From positions 215,471-279,470 of the forward strand of contig JAHDWP010000001.1 in the NCBI GenBank assembly GCA_023382715.1: a DNA stretch of 64,000 nucleotides, in the 5' to 3' direction. Positions 51,639-60,605 of the stretch are shown in pieces. Under the pieces are notes generated by a model. That model did not search any database. It was not told the DNA's origin and saw only the letters and a program-made list of their open reading frames with translations. Both the position numbers and the translations under genes were made by a program. The DNA is from Anaerolineae bacterium. GTDB lineage: Bacteria; Chloroflexota; Anaerolineae; Aggregatilineales; Aggregatilineaceae. Positions within the stretch are counted from its first letter, which is position 1; each line of letters starts with the position of its first letter.

Positions 51639-52913
51639 ATGGAACTAAACGATCTGGTGGCTCGTGCCCTTCAGGCTGTTCGGGAACGTGGGGCGGAAGC
51701 AAGGGTGGTGCTCCTCCACCCGGCCAGCCGCTATCGCTCCATGGTCGTCGCTCAACTCATGAATCTGACGGGCGAACCCGTCTTCTACTACGCGATGGGG
51801 CCGGACGATGTTGATGTGCGCTCGTTTCTCTCTGGCATCACGCACGATCTGGCCAACCAGCACCCGACCTTTGGCCGGCATGTCAACCTGGCGCAGTCCG
51901 ATCCCAGCCTGCAACTGACCGACCTCCTCAGGGCATTCGTGGCCGACATCGGCGACCTGTCCGGCGAGCCATTCACGCTGATCCTGGATGAGTACGATCG
52001 CACAGACGGGGCCGATGATATTCAGTGGTTTGTCGAGCAGGCGATTCTCCATGCCCCCGCCTACTGCCGCATCGTGATCAACAGCCGCACGCTGCCGCGC
52101 CTGCCCTGGATCTCGCTGATCGCCCAGAAGAAAGCGGTCATTCTGCGAGATGAACAGCTTGTGACCAGCAATTTCTACGATATGCGCGAGAGCGGCGGCC
52201 AGATGCAGCTCAAGATGAGCGCGCTCGGCCCCGGCTATGTCTACATAGACGGCGAGGCGATCAGCACGTGGGAAGGGCACCTGCCGCGCCTGCTGTTCTT
52301 CTTCGCCCTCGACCGCCCGGTTGTCACCCGTTCAGAGATCTGCCAGGCATTCTGGCCCGATCTTGAAAACGACCAGGCAGTGAACGTCTTCCACGTGACC
52401 AAGCGCCGCCTGCACAAAGCCCTCGATTTCGACGTGCTCGTTCATGATGGGGGCTACTACCGCATCAACCCAGAGGTAGCTATTCAGCACGATGTCGCGG
52501 AGTTCGTGAGCGCGCTCGTGCGCGGGCGGATGCCAGAGACCGAGGACAAGGCGAGCGCATGGCAGCAAGCCATCGATCTGTATCGCGGGCCGTTCCTCCA
52601 GGGGCACAGCGATCAGTGGATTGTCATGCGGCGCGCGCAATACCAGCAGGGCTACCTGGAAGCGCTCAGCGAGATGGCGCGCATTCGCCTGGCCGAGGGA
52701 CGCCAGGAGCACGCGCTCGGCCTGCTGCTGCGCGCCGTCGGCGAGAACGATCGCTACGAGCCGATTCATCGCCAGATCATGCAGCTTTACGCGGACCTGG
52801 GGCGGCGCAGCGAAGCGGCAGCGCATTACCAGAAGCTGCTGGATCAGCTCAAGCAGGAGGGCAGGACGCCCGAAGCCGCGACCCAGGCGCTTTATGCCGC
52901 CATCATAACCTGA
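51639..52913 (+). CDS. BTAD-domain transcriptional regulator with a degenerate NTPase domain
   Basis: 424 residues from the ATG at 51639 (AGAGG six bases upstream). The N-terminal 190 residues resemble the MalT/LuxR-type (STAND) ATPase: LTLILDEYDRTD with a Walker B-like acidic pair, and VINSRTLPRLPW near 140. But the position of Walker A reads HPASRYRSM instead of GxxGxGK[ST], so nucleotide binding is probably lost. The C-terminal part has a winged-helix-like segment (RSEICQAFWPDLENDQAVNVFHVTKRRL) and a BTAD tetratricopeptide-like domain (residues about 300-424). Such proteins are transcription activators in Chloroflexota and Actinobacteria. Target unknown. Confidence 0.84.
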   Translation: MELNDLVARALQAVRERGAEARVVLLHPASRYRSMVVAQLMNLTGEPVFYYAMGPDDVDVRSFLSGITHDLANQHPTFGRHVNLAQSDPSLQLTDLLRAFVADIGDLSGEPFTLILDEYDRTDGADDIQWFVEQAILHAPAYCRIVINSRTLPRLPWISLIAQKKAVILRDEQLVTSNFYDMRESGGQMQLKMSALGPGYVYIDGEAISTWEGHLPRLLFFFALDRPVVTRSEICQAFWPDLENDQAVNVFHVTKRRLHKALDFDVLVHDGGYYRINPEVAIQHDVAEFVSALVRGRMPETEDKASAWQQAIDLYRGPFLQGHSDQWIVMRRAQYQQGYLEALSEMARIRLAEGRQEHALGLLLRAVGENDRYEPIHRQIMQLYADLGRRSEAAAHYQKLLDQLKQEGRTPEAATQALYAAIIT

Positions 52914-52955
52914 CTTGTCGGCGCTGGCGCAAGCCAGAAGACCAACCATTCACGC

Positions 52956-52984
52956 ACAAGCCCGCTCTATGCGGGCTTGTTGGC
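52956..52984. terminator. Intrinsic terminator after the BTAD gene
   Basis: ACAAGCCCGC (52956-52965) pairs perfectly with GCGGGCTTGT (52971-52980) around TCTAT, then TGG. It sits between convergent BTAD and tRNA-Arg transcripts and can serve both, although a T-run is short. Confidence 0.75.
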
Positions 52985-53001
52985 GTGTAGGGTAGAGCAG
53001 A

Positions 53002-53074
53002 CGCCCCTGGAGGGACTCGAACCCCCGACCGTCTGCTTAGAAGGCAGTTGCTCTGTCCGCTGAGCTACAGGGGC
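53002..53074 (-). tRNA. tRNA-Arg (anticodon TCT)
   Basis: Acceptor GCCCCTG with CAGGGGC, D stem GCTC/GAGC, anticodon loop CTTCTAA (anticodon TCT, reading AGA/AGG), T loop TTCGAGT, discriminator G. The first pair of the anticodon stem is A-A, a small flaw. CCA is not encoded. It lies at the end of the two-hypothetical-gene unit. Confidence 0.92.
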
Positions 53075-53141
53075 ATGGTGGTCATTGTACGGTGCGCGGC
53101 GGGCGGCGTCAACCCTCGCTCCAGGCTGGCGTGTTCAGGGC

Positions 53142-53585
53142 CTACGCGCCCTCCATGAACGGGCGCACGCCCTTGTAGACGGTTGTGCCCGCCAGGGTGC
53201 GCAGAATGGTCATGGGTGGGCGACCGATGCGCTCGCTCAACTCCTGCGGGGTGAGGGGGGTGTTGCCGTTGGCCAGGAACGCGCGAAAGACGGCATCCAC
53301 CAACGACAGGTGCGGATTGATGAAGTCCGGCTGCTGACTCGCCTCGTGGATGGCCCGCTGCAAAGCGTCCACCTTGCCGACTTCCGCCGTGACCGGATCT
53401 ATCCAGTCCACGTCTTCCGTCTGGCGGTGCTGCATGAAGAACTCGCGCTGCTCCGGCGGCAGGTGGCTCAGCAAATACACGCGAAGATCGCGCCCTTCAC
53501 GCTCCCACCATTCGTAGTCCACATGGAACTTGGTGTCGAGCGTGGGCTTCACCCGCTTACTGGCAACGCTGATCGAGGAATTCAC
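53142..53585 (-). CDS. Hypothetical protein, 147 residues
   Basis: It starts with GTG, with AGGAAAGG close before. I do not recognise it. The sequence has a basic N-terminus (SSISVASKRVKPTLDTKFHVDYEWW), an acidic central helix (HLPPEQREFFMQHRQTEDVDWIDP) and a C-terminal helical stretch resembling a winged helix (LTPQELSERIGRPPMTILRTLAG) with a DNA-binding look. No membrane segment. The 541-residue neighbour upstream is on the same strand 33 bases away, and tRNA-Arg(TCT) follows 68 bases downstream. Confidence 0.72.
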   Translation of the reverse strand: MNSSISVASKRVKPTLDTKFHVDYEWWEREGRDLRVYLLSHLPPEQREFFMQHRQTEDVDWIDPVTAEVGKVDALQRAIHEASQQPDFINPHLSLVDAVFRAFLANGNTPLTPQELSERIGRPPMTILRTLAGTTVYKGVRPFMEGA

Positions 53586-53617
53586 AGCCTTTCCTTAACT
53601 TTGGGACATGCCCAGGC

Positions 53618-55213
53618 TCAAACGAGGCGCCAGTATGGTCCTCCGACATGCTCAAAGTCCGCATTCGAGACTAGCGTGGCGAAAATCGGGCCGGGCGGGC
53701 AGCGGCGCAGCACGTTGACGGCGCTGTAGAGAGTCTTGGCATGGACTGTCCGCTGCGGAGCCAGCTTCGCCAGCTCGCCCATCAGCTCGCGCATGAGATC
53801 GGCCAGGCCGCGCTGCGGCTTGTCCGTCGAGATCCACAGCGCATCAATGGCCTTGAGATCGTCGGCACCCAGAACAGTCAGATCGTCGTACTCAGCGCCG
53901 ATGGCGCGCTTGTGGTTTTCGATTTGCAGCCGGTTGCCTGGCCCAGCCATCGCCAGCCGAATCCACTCGGTGCGCGGGCGATGGGCGTGAAAATCCACGA
54001 TCACGCGCGAAGGATCGTCGGTGCGCTTGACCATGATGTACGCCCCGACCGGCAGGCGGTGGCGGCGGTAGAAATCGGCGAGTCCGTATACGTAACGATG
54101 CTCGCGGACGACCCAGCCGGACATCTCTTCGCCCGTCTGCCCGTCCACCAGCGTCATCAGGATGCGCGGTGCCTCATATGCCGTTGGGAACATGTGGCGC
54201 AAATGCGAGTTCAGCGGCAGCGTCCCGGTGCGGCGATGGGGGAAGTTAAGACTGAATGTGACCGAATCAGCGGGCGAAGCCGGTGAGCGCAGATTGGACA
54301 GCTCGTCATCTAGCTCAAACTCAAGCTGAGCCAGCTCATTGGTCAGCAGTCGCCAATCGTACTCGATGGGTTTGTAACGCAGGCGCTCTGGCACGCTGAG
54401 CACTTCGGGCGGCTCCATGCCGCGCAGGCACCACTTCACGCGCCCCGCCGGGCCAACCTCATCGAAGCGCTCGTCGTGGAACATGGCGTAGTCCAGCGAG
54501 AACGCTTGCAGGCGGCGGTTGATCTCGGCGGGCAGGCCGATCTCCTTGATGATCTGCTCGGTCTCCAGCGGGCCGCCGCCGCGCATATCCAGCACAGCTT
54601 CTGCCAGATGCAAGTGAGCGATCGTCACATCGGCCAGCAGCGACTTGAGGAACCAGCGCCCAGCGAAGTAAACCGCATCTGGCTCCTTGCGCAGCCGCTC
54701 TTCGACCAGGTAAACAACATCATCGCCGTAGCTGCGCAGGATGGCTTTCACGTCAGCATCCGTGGCGGGCGGCGTCTGGGTATCGGCGCTGAAGTCAAGG
54801 TTGAGACTGTGCGGCGTCTGCAGAGAGCTGGCGAACTCACGCAACTCGCCGTTTTCGAAGCGAACCTGAATAACCATGAATGAGCCGTGTTCGGGGTTGT
54901 TGCCTGGGCGAGTGCCGGTCACTTCTCCGATAGCGTAGTTCATGGCAGGAAAGATAAGCGACTGCCCAACCTGGTAGGCGTCCCTGGGCTGGAAGATCTC
55001 GCCGCGCTGAATCTGGCGGCGCAGCAGTTGCGCTTCTCGCTCGATGCGGAAGGCGATCAGCCGACTGGCCAGTTCTTCGCTGGAAAGGGGTTTCTCGCCT
55101 TCAAGGAAGACATTGAAGAGGAACTCAATGTCTTCATCAGTGATCTCGAAGTGCTCAGTCCAATAATGCTCAGTGGCAGTCTGGTATCGAAGCAATGCTA
55201 TCCCTGTGGTCAT
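53618..55213 (-). CDS. Large hypothetical protein of unknown family
   Basis: 531 residues from the ATG at 55213. The longer GTG at 55243 lies only about five bases after the predicted transcription start, so it would need leaderless translation. No family is recognised. The protein is soluble, with a helical N-terminus (TEHYWTEHFEITDEDIEFLFNVFLEG), a winged-helix-like SEELASRLIAFRIERE near 55, a beta-rich middle (VTGTRPGNNPEHGSFMVIQVRFENG, which looks like a barrel), and a C-terminal DLMRELMGELAKLAPQRTVHAKTLYSAVNVLRRC. No catalytic motif is clear. It has an excellent promoter, pairs with the 147-residue gene, and both look lineage-specific. Confidence 0.75.
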   Translation of the reverse strand: MTTGIALLRYQTATEHYWTEHFEITDEDIEFLFNVFLEGEKPLSSEELASRLIAFRIEREAQLLRRQIQRGEIFQPRDAYQVGQSLIFPAMNYAIGEVTGTRPGNNPEHGSFMVIQVRFENGELREFASSLQTPHSLNLDFSADTQTPPATDADVKAILRSYGDDVVYLVEERLRKEPDAVYFAGRWFLKSLLADVTIAHLHLAEAVLDMRGGGPLETEQIIKEIGLPAEINRRLQAFSLDYAMFHDERFDEVGPAGRVKWCLRGMEPPEVLSVPERLRYKPIEYDWRLLTNELAQLEFELDDELSNLRSPASPADSVTFSLNFPHRRTGTLPLNSHLRHMFPTAYEAPRILMTLVDGQTGEEMSGWVVREHRYVYGLADFYRRHRLPVGAYIMVKRTDDPSRVIVDFHAHRPRTEWIRLAMAGPGNRLQIENHKRAIGAEYDDLTVLGADDLKAIDALWISTDKPQRGLADLMRELMGELAKLAPQRTVHAKTLYSAVNVLRRCPPGPIFATLVSNADFEHVGGPYWRLV

Positions 55214-55254
55214 TCGCAGAGCGGTGAGCCGCGTCCGATTCACGGCAACTGATG

Positions 55255-55283
55255 ATTATAGGCCAAGAGAAGGCGCTTGGCAA
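55255..55283 (-). promoter_or_regulatory. Strong promoter of the two-hypothetical-gene unit
   Basis: On the minus strand TTGCCA (55283-55278), exactly 17 bases, TATAAT (55260-55255). Predicted start near 55248. Confidence 0.78.
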
Positions 55284-55393
55284 GGATGTCAGGCCAGGAC
55301 AATCGCCTCAGAACCTGCCGCGCCTCCCCTGATAGATTTTGCTCGCACCCTGCTGGCCGGGGTCTACGGACAGCCTGTTGCCAGGGGAAGCCC

Positions 55394-55520
55394 AGAGACC
55401 CTTTGAGAAGCTGTTTTCCCCCACCCCCAAGCTCCTTCCTCCTTGCGGGGGAGGGGCTTGAAAGCCGCGCTTCTCCCTTCCCCCCTCGGTCCCCCTCTGG
55501 CCCTGCTGGAGGGGGACGAT
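55394..55520. repeat. Palindromic element, family B, copy 2 (diverged)
   Basis: It shares with copy 1 (38497-38647) the start AGAGNCC(G/C)TTTGAGAAG, a CCCCCACCCCCAAGC-type block, and the stretch CGCGCTTCTCCCTTCCCCCCTCG. The right arm is changed to CCCCCTCT...GGAGGGGG. No open frame. It lies in the 450-base space between the large hypothetical gene (minus) and the P-type ATPase gene (plus). Confidence 0.6.
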
Positions 55521-55666
55521 CTGGCGATTGCCTGGCAACTCGTTCGTGGCCCTGTTGGCCCGAAGTGCTGCATACCGACGCGGATCGTGTTACTATGGCG
55601 CAGTGATCGCTTTCACAAGTGTCCGACAATCCTGGCGCAACTGCCGACAGAGGATCAGGCCCACGC

Positions 55667-58468
55667 ATGGCTGCTTCACGACTTGACCACCCCTGGCACG
55701 CACTCTCGGTGACCGAAACGCTGCAACTCCTCCAGACTGACCAGGGCAGAGGGTTGACGCCGCAGGAGGCCAGCGACCGTCTTGCTCGGACAGGCCCCAA
55801 TGCGCTGCGCGAACAACCGCGCCCGACGTTCTGGCAGCGATTGCTTGCCCAGTTCCAGAGCTTCGTCATCTACGTCCTGATCTTCGCGGCGCTGCTTTCG
55901 GCGGCGCTCGGCGACTGGATCGAAGCGGTGGTCATCCTGGCAATCGTCGTGCTGAACGCGACGCTGGGGGTGATCCAGGAGGGCAAGGCCGAGGAGTCAT
56001 TGGCGGCGCTGCGCAAGCTGGCTTCGCCGGAAGCTACTGTCATCCGGGGCGGCTTCCAGCAGACTATCCCGTCCAGCCAGCTTGTCCCCGGCGACATTGT
56101 CGTCCTGGAGGCTGGCAACTACATCCCGGCAGACGTGCGCCTGATCCAGGCAGTCAATCTGAAGGTGGACGAATCCTCGCTGACCGGAGAGTCGGTGCCG
56201 GTTGAGAAACGGGCCGATGTTGTGCTGGCCGCCGACACGATCATCGGCGATCAGGCGAACAGGGGTTATATGGCCACCACCGTGACTTATGGCCGGGGCA
56301 AGGCGGTTGTCGTCGCCACGGGCATGGCGACGGAGATCGGCAAGATCGCCGATATGATCCAGTCCACTCAGGACGAGACCACACCGCTTCAGCAGCGGCT
56401 CGACGAGCTGGGGCGCACGCTGAGCATCGCTGCGCTGGCGATCTGCCTGCTGGTCGGCGTGGTGATCTTCGCGCGCGAAATCTCGTCGGACGAGTTCACG
56501 CTGGGCAGCGCGCTGGAAGACTCGCTGCTGACGGCGGTAGCCCTGGCCATCGCCGCCGTGCCGGAAGGGCTGCCGGCCATCGTGACGATCAACCTGGCGA
56601 TTGGGATGCGCGAGATGATCCGGCGCAATGCCCTGATCCGTCGCTTGCCGGCGGTCGAGACGCTGGGCAGTGCGTCGGCGATCTGCTCGGACAAGACGGG
56701 CACGCTCACCCAGAACCAGATGACCGCGGTCAGGCTCTATGTGGACGGCCAGACAATCGTGGTGAGCGGCAGCGGATATACCCCCGAAGGGGCGTTCTAT
56801 CGCGAGAGCGCGCCGTTCGATCCGCTGACGACAGCGGATGCTCACCGGCTGCTCTTGGGCGGGCTGCTGGCCAGCGATGCCCGGCTGGAAGTGCTGGGCG
56901 GGGAAGGGCTTGGCGCGGGCAACGGAGGTGAGCGCGGTTACCGTATGGTGGGCGATCCGACCGAAGGCGCGCTGGTCACTGTCGCGGCGAAAGCGCGCCT
57001 GTGGCGCGCTGAGGTGGAGCACGAGTACCCGCGCGTCAACGAGATTCCCTTCGACTCGGTGCGCAAGCGCATGAGCACCGTGCACCGCACGCCCAATGGC
57101 TCTGGCTACCTTGCCTTCATCAAAGGCGCGCCGGAGATTGTGCTGGAGCATTGCGAGACCATAGTCTGCGGCGGCGAGACGCGCGCTCTCGACGCGGCCA
57201 GCCGCGCGGCGATTCTGCGGGCGAACCACGAATTCGCCGACGATGCGCTGCGCGTGCTGGCGGTGGCGCAGCGCAGCCTGACCGCCGTCCCTGATCCGCT
57301 CACACCAGACACCCTTGAAGACCATCTCACGTTCGTGGGGCTGATCGCCATGATTGACCCGGCGCGGCCCGAAGTGGCGGCGGCTATCGCCAGGGCGCGC
57401 CATGCAGGGATTCGCACGGTGATGGTGACGGGAGACTATCCTGACACCGCCCAGGCCATTGCCAGGGAGATCGGCTTGCTGCGCGAGGGGGGGCGCGTGC
57501 TGCGCGGCAGCGATATCGAGGGCCTCGACCCCGGCGAATTGGCCGCGCAGATCGAGGATGTGGACGTGTTCGCCCGCGTCTCGCCAGAGCACAAGGTGCG
57601 CATCGTGGAGGCTTTCCGGGCGCGCGGCCATGTGGTAGCGATGACAGGCGACGGCATCAACGACGCGCCGGCGCTGAAGAGAGCGAGCATTGGCGTAGCG
57701 ATGGGCATCACCGGCACCGATGTCTCGAAAGAGACCGCCGATATGGTGCTCACCGACGACAACTACGTGAGCATCGTCTCCGCGGTGGAGCAGGGGCGCG
57801 TAATCTATTCGAACATCCGCAAGTTCGTCTTCTTCCTGCTAAGCTGCAACCTGGCTGAGATCGCGGTTATCTTCCTGGCGACGCTGGCGGGCACGCCCAC
57901 GCCGCTGACACCGATCCAGTTGTTGTGGCTCAATCTGCTCACAGATGGCGCGCCGGCGCTGGCCCTGGGCGTGGAGAAGGGCGACCCAGACATCATGGAC
58001 AGCCCGCCGCGCCCGGCGCGCGAGCCGATCATCAACCGCGACATGCGCATCGGGATCATTGTACAAACCATCATGAAGACTGCGGCGACACTGACAGCTT
58101 TCGCCATAGGCCATCATCTGCAGCCCGGTGACGGCTGGGCGCTGGCGCGCACGATGGCCTTCGTCACGTTGTCGCTGTCCGAGTTGACGCGGGCTTATAC
58201 GGCGCGCTCTGAGCTTTACGCGCTGCACAGGATCGGCTTCTTCACCAATCGGTTCATGCAATATGCGGTGGCGGCGTCGCTGGTGCTGCTGCTGGCTGTG
58301 CTGTATACCCCCTTCCTGCAGGAGATATTCGACACGGTGACGCTCTCGGCGACGCACTGGCTGTATGCGATCCCGCTCATCCTGCTGCCGTCGGTCGCTG
58401 CTGAGCTGACCAAAGTGTACCTGCGCTATCTGCACCGCGTGGAGCGTGCCCAGGTAACAACCGCCTGA
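55667..58468 (+). CDS. P-type cation-transporting ATPase, calcium/P2-type
   Basis: 933 residues from the ATG at 55667; a GTG at 55619 is in frame but no better supported. The N-terminal region WHALSVTETLQLLQ..GLTPQEASDRL is the cation-ATPase N domain. Key sites: TGES at 173-176, DKTGTLT with the phosphorylated Asp at about 342, KGAPEIVL in the nucleotide domain, GDGIND near 661, the membrane-helix-4 motif VPEGLPAIV and the helix-6 region LLWLNLLTDGAPALALG. This set fits the SERCA/PMCA-like P2 group, which exports Ca2+ (or Na+) from the cytoplasm; the ion cannot be set for certain. Ten membrane spans are expected. A hairpin terminator follows. Confidence 0.94.
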   Translation: MAASRLDHPWHALSVTETLQLLQTDQGRGLTPQEASDRLARTGPNALREQPRPTFWQRLLAQFQSFVIYVLIFAALLSAALGDWIEAVVILAIVVLNATLGVIQEGKAEESLAALRKLASPEATVIRGGFQQTIPSSQLVPGDIVVLEAGNYIPADVRLIQAVNLKVDESSLTGESVPVEKRADVVLAADTIIGDQANRGYMATTVTYGRGKAVVVATGMATEIGKIADMIQSTQDETTPLQQRLDELGRTLSIAALAICLLVGVVIFAREISSDEFTLGSALEDSLLTAVALAIAAVPEGLPAIVTINLAIGMREMIRRNALIRRLPAVETLGSASAICSDKTGTLTQNQMTAVRLYVDGQTIVVSGSGYTPEGAFYRESAPFDPLTTADAHRLLLGGLLASDARLEVLGGEGLGAGNGGERGYRMVGDPTEGALVTVAAKARLWRAEVEHEYPRVNEIPFDSVRKRMSTVHRTPNGSGYLAFIKGAPEIVLEHCETIVCGGETRALDAASRAAILRANHEFADDALRVLAVAQRSLTAVPDPLTPDTLEDHLTFVGLIAMIDPARPEVAAAIARARHAGIRTVMVTGDYPDTAQAIAREIGLLREGGRVLRGSDIEGLDPGELAAQIEDVDVFARVSPEHKVRIVEAFRARGHVVAMTGDGINDAPALKRASIGVAMGITGTDVSKETADMVLTDDNYVSIVSAVEQGRVIYSNIRKFVFFLLSCNLAEIAVIFLATLAGTPTPLTPIQLLWLNLLTDGAPALALGVEKGDPDIMDSPPRPAREPIINRDMRIGIIVQTIMKTAATLTAFAIGHHLQPGDGWALARTMAFVTLSLSELTRAYTARSELYALHRIGFFTNRFMQYAVAASLVLLLAVLYTPFLQEIFDTVTLSATHWLYAIPLILLPSVAAELTKVYLRYLHRVERAQVTTA

Positions 58469-58488
58469 GCGTCAGGTACCAGAAACGC

Positions 58489-58518
58489 GAGCGTCGCGTG
58501 TGGGGATGCGCGACGCTC
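58489..58518. terminator. Hairpin between the P-type ATPase and the zinc-ribbon gene
   Basis: GAGCGTCGCG (58489-58498) with CGCGACGCTC (58509-58518), a perfect 10-bp stem. On the minus strand it is followed by GCGTTTCT. It suits the 3' ends of two convergent transcripts. The rest of 58519-58698 shows an AT-rich patch (58558-58592) and another hairpin, with no gene seen. Confidence 0.65.
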
Positions 58519-58698
58519 TAGCGGGTGGGGTGGTGGGATGTCCTTTACGGACTCTTGAGGTAAGTATAAAAAACTTGTAACGATTTGTCAAGCCCCATTT
58601 GCGCGGTGCAGGGCGCGCGGGGCGCATTCCAGAATTCTGGCGAGTCTGCCAGGCGCAGAGGCGTCGCCTGGCTGCGCCTTCGACGAGCAGATTCCTCG

Positions 58699-59424
58699 TC
58701 AGCCAGAGGCGTGCAGCGCCAGATAGTCTATGACGGTGACCACAAGCTGCGGATCGGCCTCGTCCTCCGTGTAAACGCCCGCGTATTGCAGCCACCGACT
58801 TGAATCGCGCACGACGACCAGCCAATGCCGATCGTTGTACAAGGCGCGCTCAACGGCTGCCAGATCATGCGCCCACAGGAGGCGCTGCCCCAACAGGTGC
58901 AGGCGCTGTGTGCTCACGCAACACCTGCCGGAATCCAGCATTTGCCCTCGGTTGGAGCGGGCAAAGAAGCCGGCCCGCGAGATCTCGCGCAGGGTGACGG
59001 TGGACAATTCGAACAACATCATTTCATGGGGGTGGAGCGCCACCGCTGCACAGAAGGGCGCGGGGTCTATCCACGAGAAATCCCCGGCTTCGGCCTGGCG
59101 CACCCGCAGGCGCTGCGCGAAGCCGCTCCGGCTGATCTCCAGAGCAACCGGAGCGTCCAGCCACTCCCCTTTGCCGTAATGAACGTCCATGTAGTAATAG
59201 CGCGAGTCGTGGTTGGTGCGCCGATAGCGGATGCGCCAGGAATCGGCGCGCCGGGGATCGTAGTCCAGCTCGGCCACGGAGCGGCAGTGACTGCAACGCA
59301 GGAGCAGGCGCGCGCTCGCCGGATCGAGGAAGCTCCGCCTTTCGGCCAGGGATGTAGTGCCCTCACGATGACAGTAAAGGCACCCTTCGAGCGGGGGGAT
59401 CAGCGGGCGAGGCTCGCCATTCAC
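58699..59424 (-). CDS. Zinc-ribbon hypothetical protein downstream of trpS
   Basis: 241 residues starting with GTG; GAGGGAG six bases before supports it. The N-terminus holds two Cys pairs, CLYCHREG near 15-22 and CSHCRSVAELDYDP near 43-56, spaced like a zinc ribbon. The rest is a mixed alpha/beta sequence with many Arg and aromatic residues (RIRYRRTNHDSRYYYMDVHYGKGEW) and one late strand set (DRHWLVVVRDSSRWLQYAGVY). I do not recognise a known domain beyond the ribbon. It follows trpS by 18 bases and is co-transcribed. A nucleic-acid role is plausible only because of the ribbon. Confidence 0.72.
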   Translation of the reverse strand: MNGEPRPLIPPLEGCLYCHREGTTSLAERRSFLDPASARLLLRCSHCRSVAELDYDPRRADSWRIRYRRTNHDSRYYYMDVHYGKGEWLDAPVALEISRSGFAQRLRVRQAEAGDFSWIDPAPFCAAVALHPHEMMLFELSTVTLREISRAGFFARSNRGQMLDSGRCCVSTQRLHLLGQRLLWAHDLAAVERALYNDRHWLVVVRDSSRWLQYAGVYTEDEADPQLVVTVIDYLALHASG

Positions 59425-59442
59425 GGCAACTCCCTCACCGAA

Positions 59443-60474
59443 TTAGTCTGGCGGCATGAGAAATCCCATGTTCTCTCGTGCCCGCGCGAACGTGGCTTTG
59501 GCTACCAGGCTGGCGCGCTGCGCACCCTGGGCCAGCAGCTCGTCAATGAAATGCCCGTCGCTGGTCAGTTCCCGGTAGCGCTGCTGAATGGGCTGTAACG
59601 CAGCGTTGACAACTTCGGCCACCTGCTTCTTCAGATCGCCATAGCCGCGCGCCTGGGCGAAGTGGGCCTCAATCGCTTCGCGCGTTTCGCCGGTGAAAGC
59701 CTCGTAGATCTCCAGCAGATTGTTCACTCCGGCCTTCTCCGGGTCATCGCTGAAACGGATGTCGCGGCCCGAATCGGTCACGGCGCGCATGATCTTCTTG
59801 CTGGCGCGATCGGGCGGATCGAGGAGATAGACCGCATGGTATTCGGATTCAGTCAGGCTCTTGCTCATCTTGGCCAGCGGATCGTCCAGCCCCTTGATCC
59901 GCGCACCCGAAGGTGGAATCATCGCTTCGGGGACGGTGAACGTCTCTCCGAACAAGTTATTGAAACGCTGGGCGATGTCGCGTGTCAGTTCGAGATGCTG
60001 GCGCTGATCGCCCCCCACCGGCACGACGTCGGTCTGATAAAGCAGGATGTCCGCGGCCATCAGCACCGGATAGTCCAGCAGCCCGGTCGCCACCGAGTCA
60101 GCCTGCTGGCGGGCGGCTTTATCCTTGAACTGCGTCATGCGATTCAGCCAGCCGAGTGGCGTGACGCAATTGAGCAGCCAGGTCAGCTCGCTGTGCGCCG
60201 GAACGTGCGACTGGACGAACACGGTCGAAATGGCGGGATCGATCCCGCAGGCCAGGTACAGCGCGGCGACCTCGCGGGTCTTGGCGCGCAGCTCAGCCGG
60301 ATCGTAGGGCACGGTGATCGCGTGCAGGTCCACCACACAGAAGAAACTCTCGTAATGGTGCTGCTCGCGCGTCCACTGCTGGAGCGCACCAACATAGTTG
60401 CCGATCGTCAGGCTGCCCGACGGCTGCACGCCAGAGAATACGCGCTTACGCTGTTTCGAACTGGACACACTCAT
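59443..60474 (-). CDS. trpS: Tryptophanyl-tRNA synthetase
   Basis: A 343-residue class Ic synthetase that charges tRNA-Trp. The HIGH-type motif is TIGN at 23-26 (PSGSLTIGNYVGAL) and the KMSKS motif is intact (AKMSKSLTESE near 202). Other marks are YPVLMAADILLYQTDVVPVGGDQ near 135 and the tRNA anticodon region near the end. Length is normal for the family. It has a good promoter of its own, so tRNA-Arg(TCG) upstream is a separate unit. The zinc-ribbon gene follows. Confidence 0.97.
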   Translation of the reverse strand: MSVSSSKQRKRVFSGVQPSGSLTIGNYVGALQQWTREQHHYESFFCVVDLHAITVPYDPAELRAKTREVAALYLACGIDPAISTVFVQSHVPAHSELTWLLNCVTPLGWLNRMTQFKDKAARQQADSVATGLLDYPVLMAADILLYQTDVVPVGGDQRQHLELTRDIAQRFNNLFGETFTVPEAMIPPSGARIKGLDDPLAKMSKSLTESEYHAVYLLDPPDRASKKIMRAVTDSGRDIRFSDDPEKAGVNNLLEIYEAFTGETREAIEAHFAQARGYGDLKKQVAEVVNAALQPIQQRYRELTSDGHFIDELLAQGAQRASLVAKATFARARENMGFLMPPD

Positions 60475-60525
60475 TAAGAGACTGCCTTATGCGGGTACGG
60501 TGAGATTGTCACACTGACGAGAGGA

Positions 60526-60554
60526 ATTCTAGCACCAGGCCAGAGGGCAGGCAA
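60526..60554 (-). promoter_or_regulatory. Promoter of trpS
   Basis: On the minus strand TTGCCT (60554-60549), 17 bases, TGC then TAGAAT (60531-60526), an extended -10. It lies 51 bases before the ATG. Confidence 0.7.
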
Positions 60555-60605
60555 CCCTCACGAGAATGACGCAGCCAGCGCTTTTCTACGCTGGCTGATC
60601 GCAGA

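Noticed and set aside
58472-58825. A 117-codon minus-strand open frame after the P-type ATPase gene
   Set aside because: It overlaps the terminator hairpin and the end of the zinc-ribbon gene, and its composition is not protein-like.
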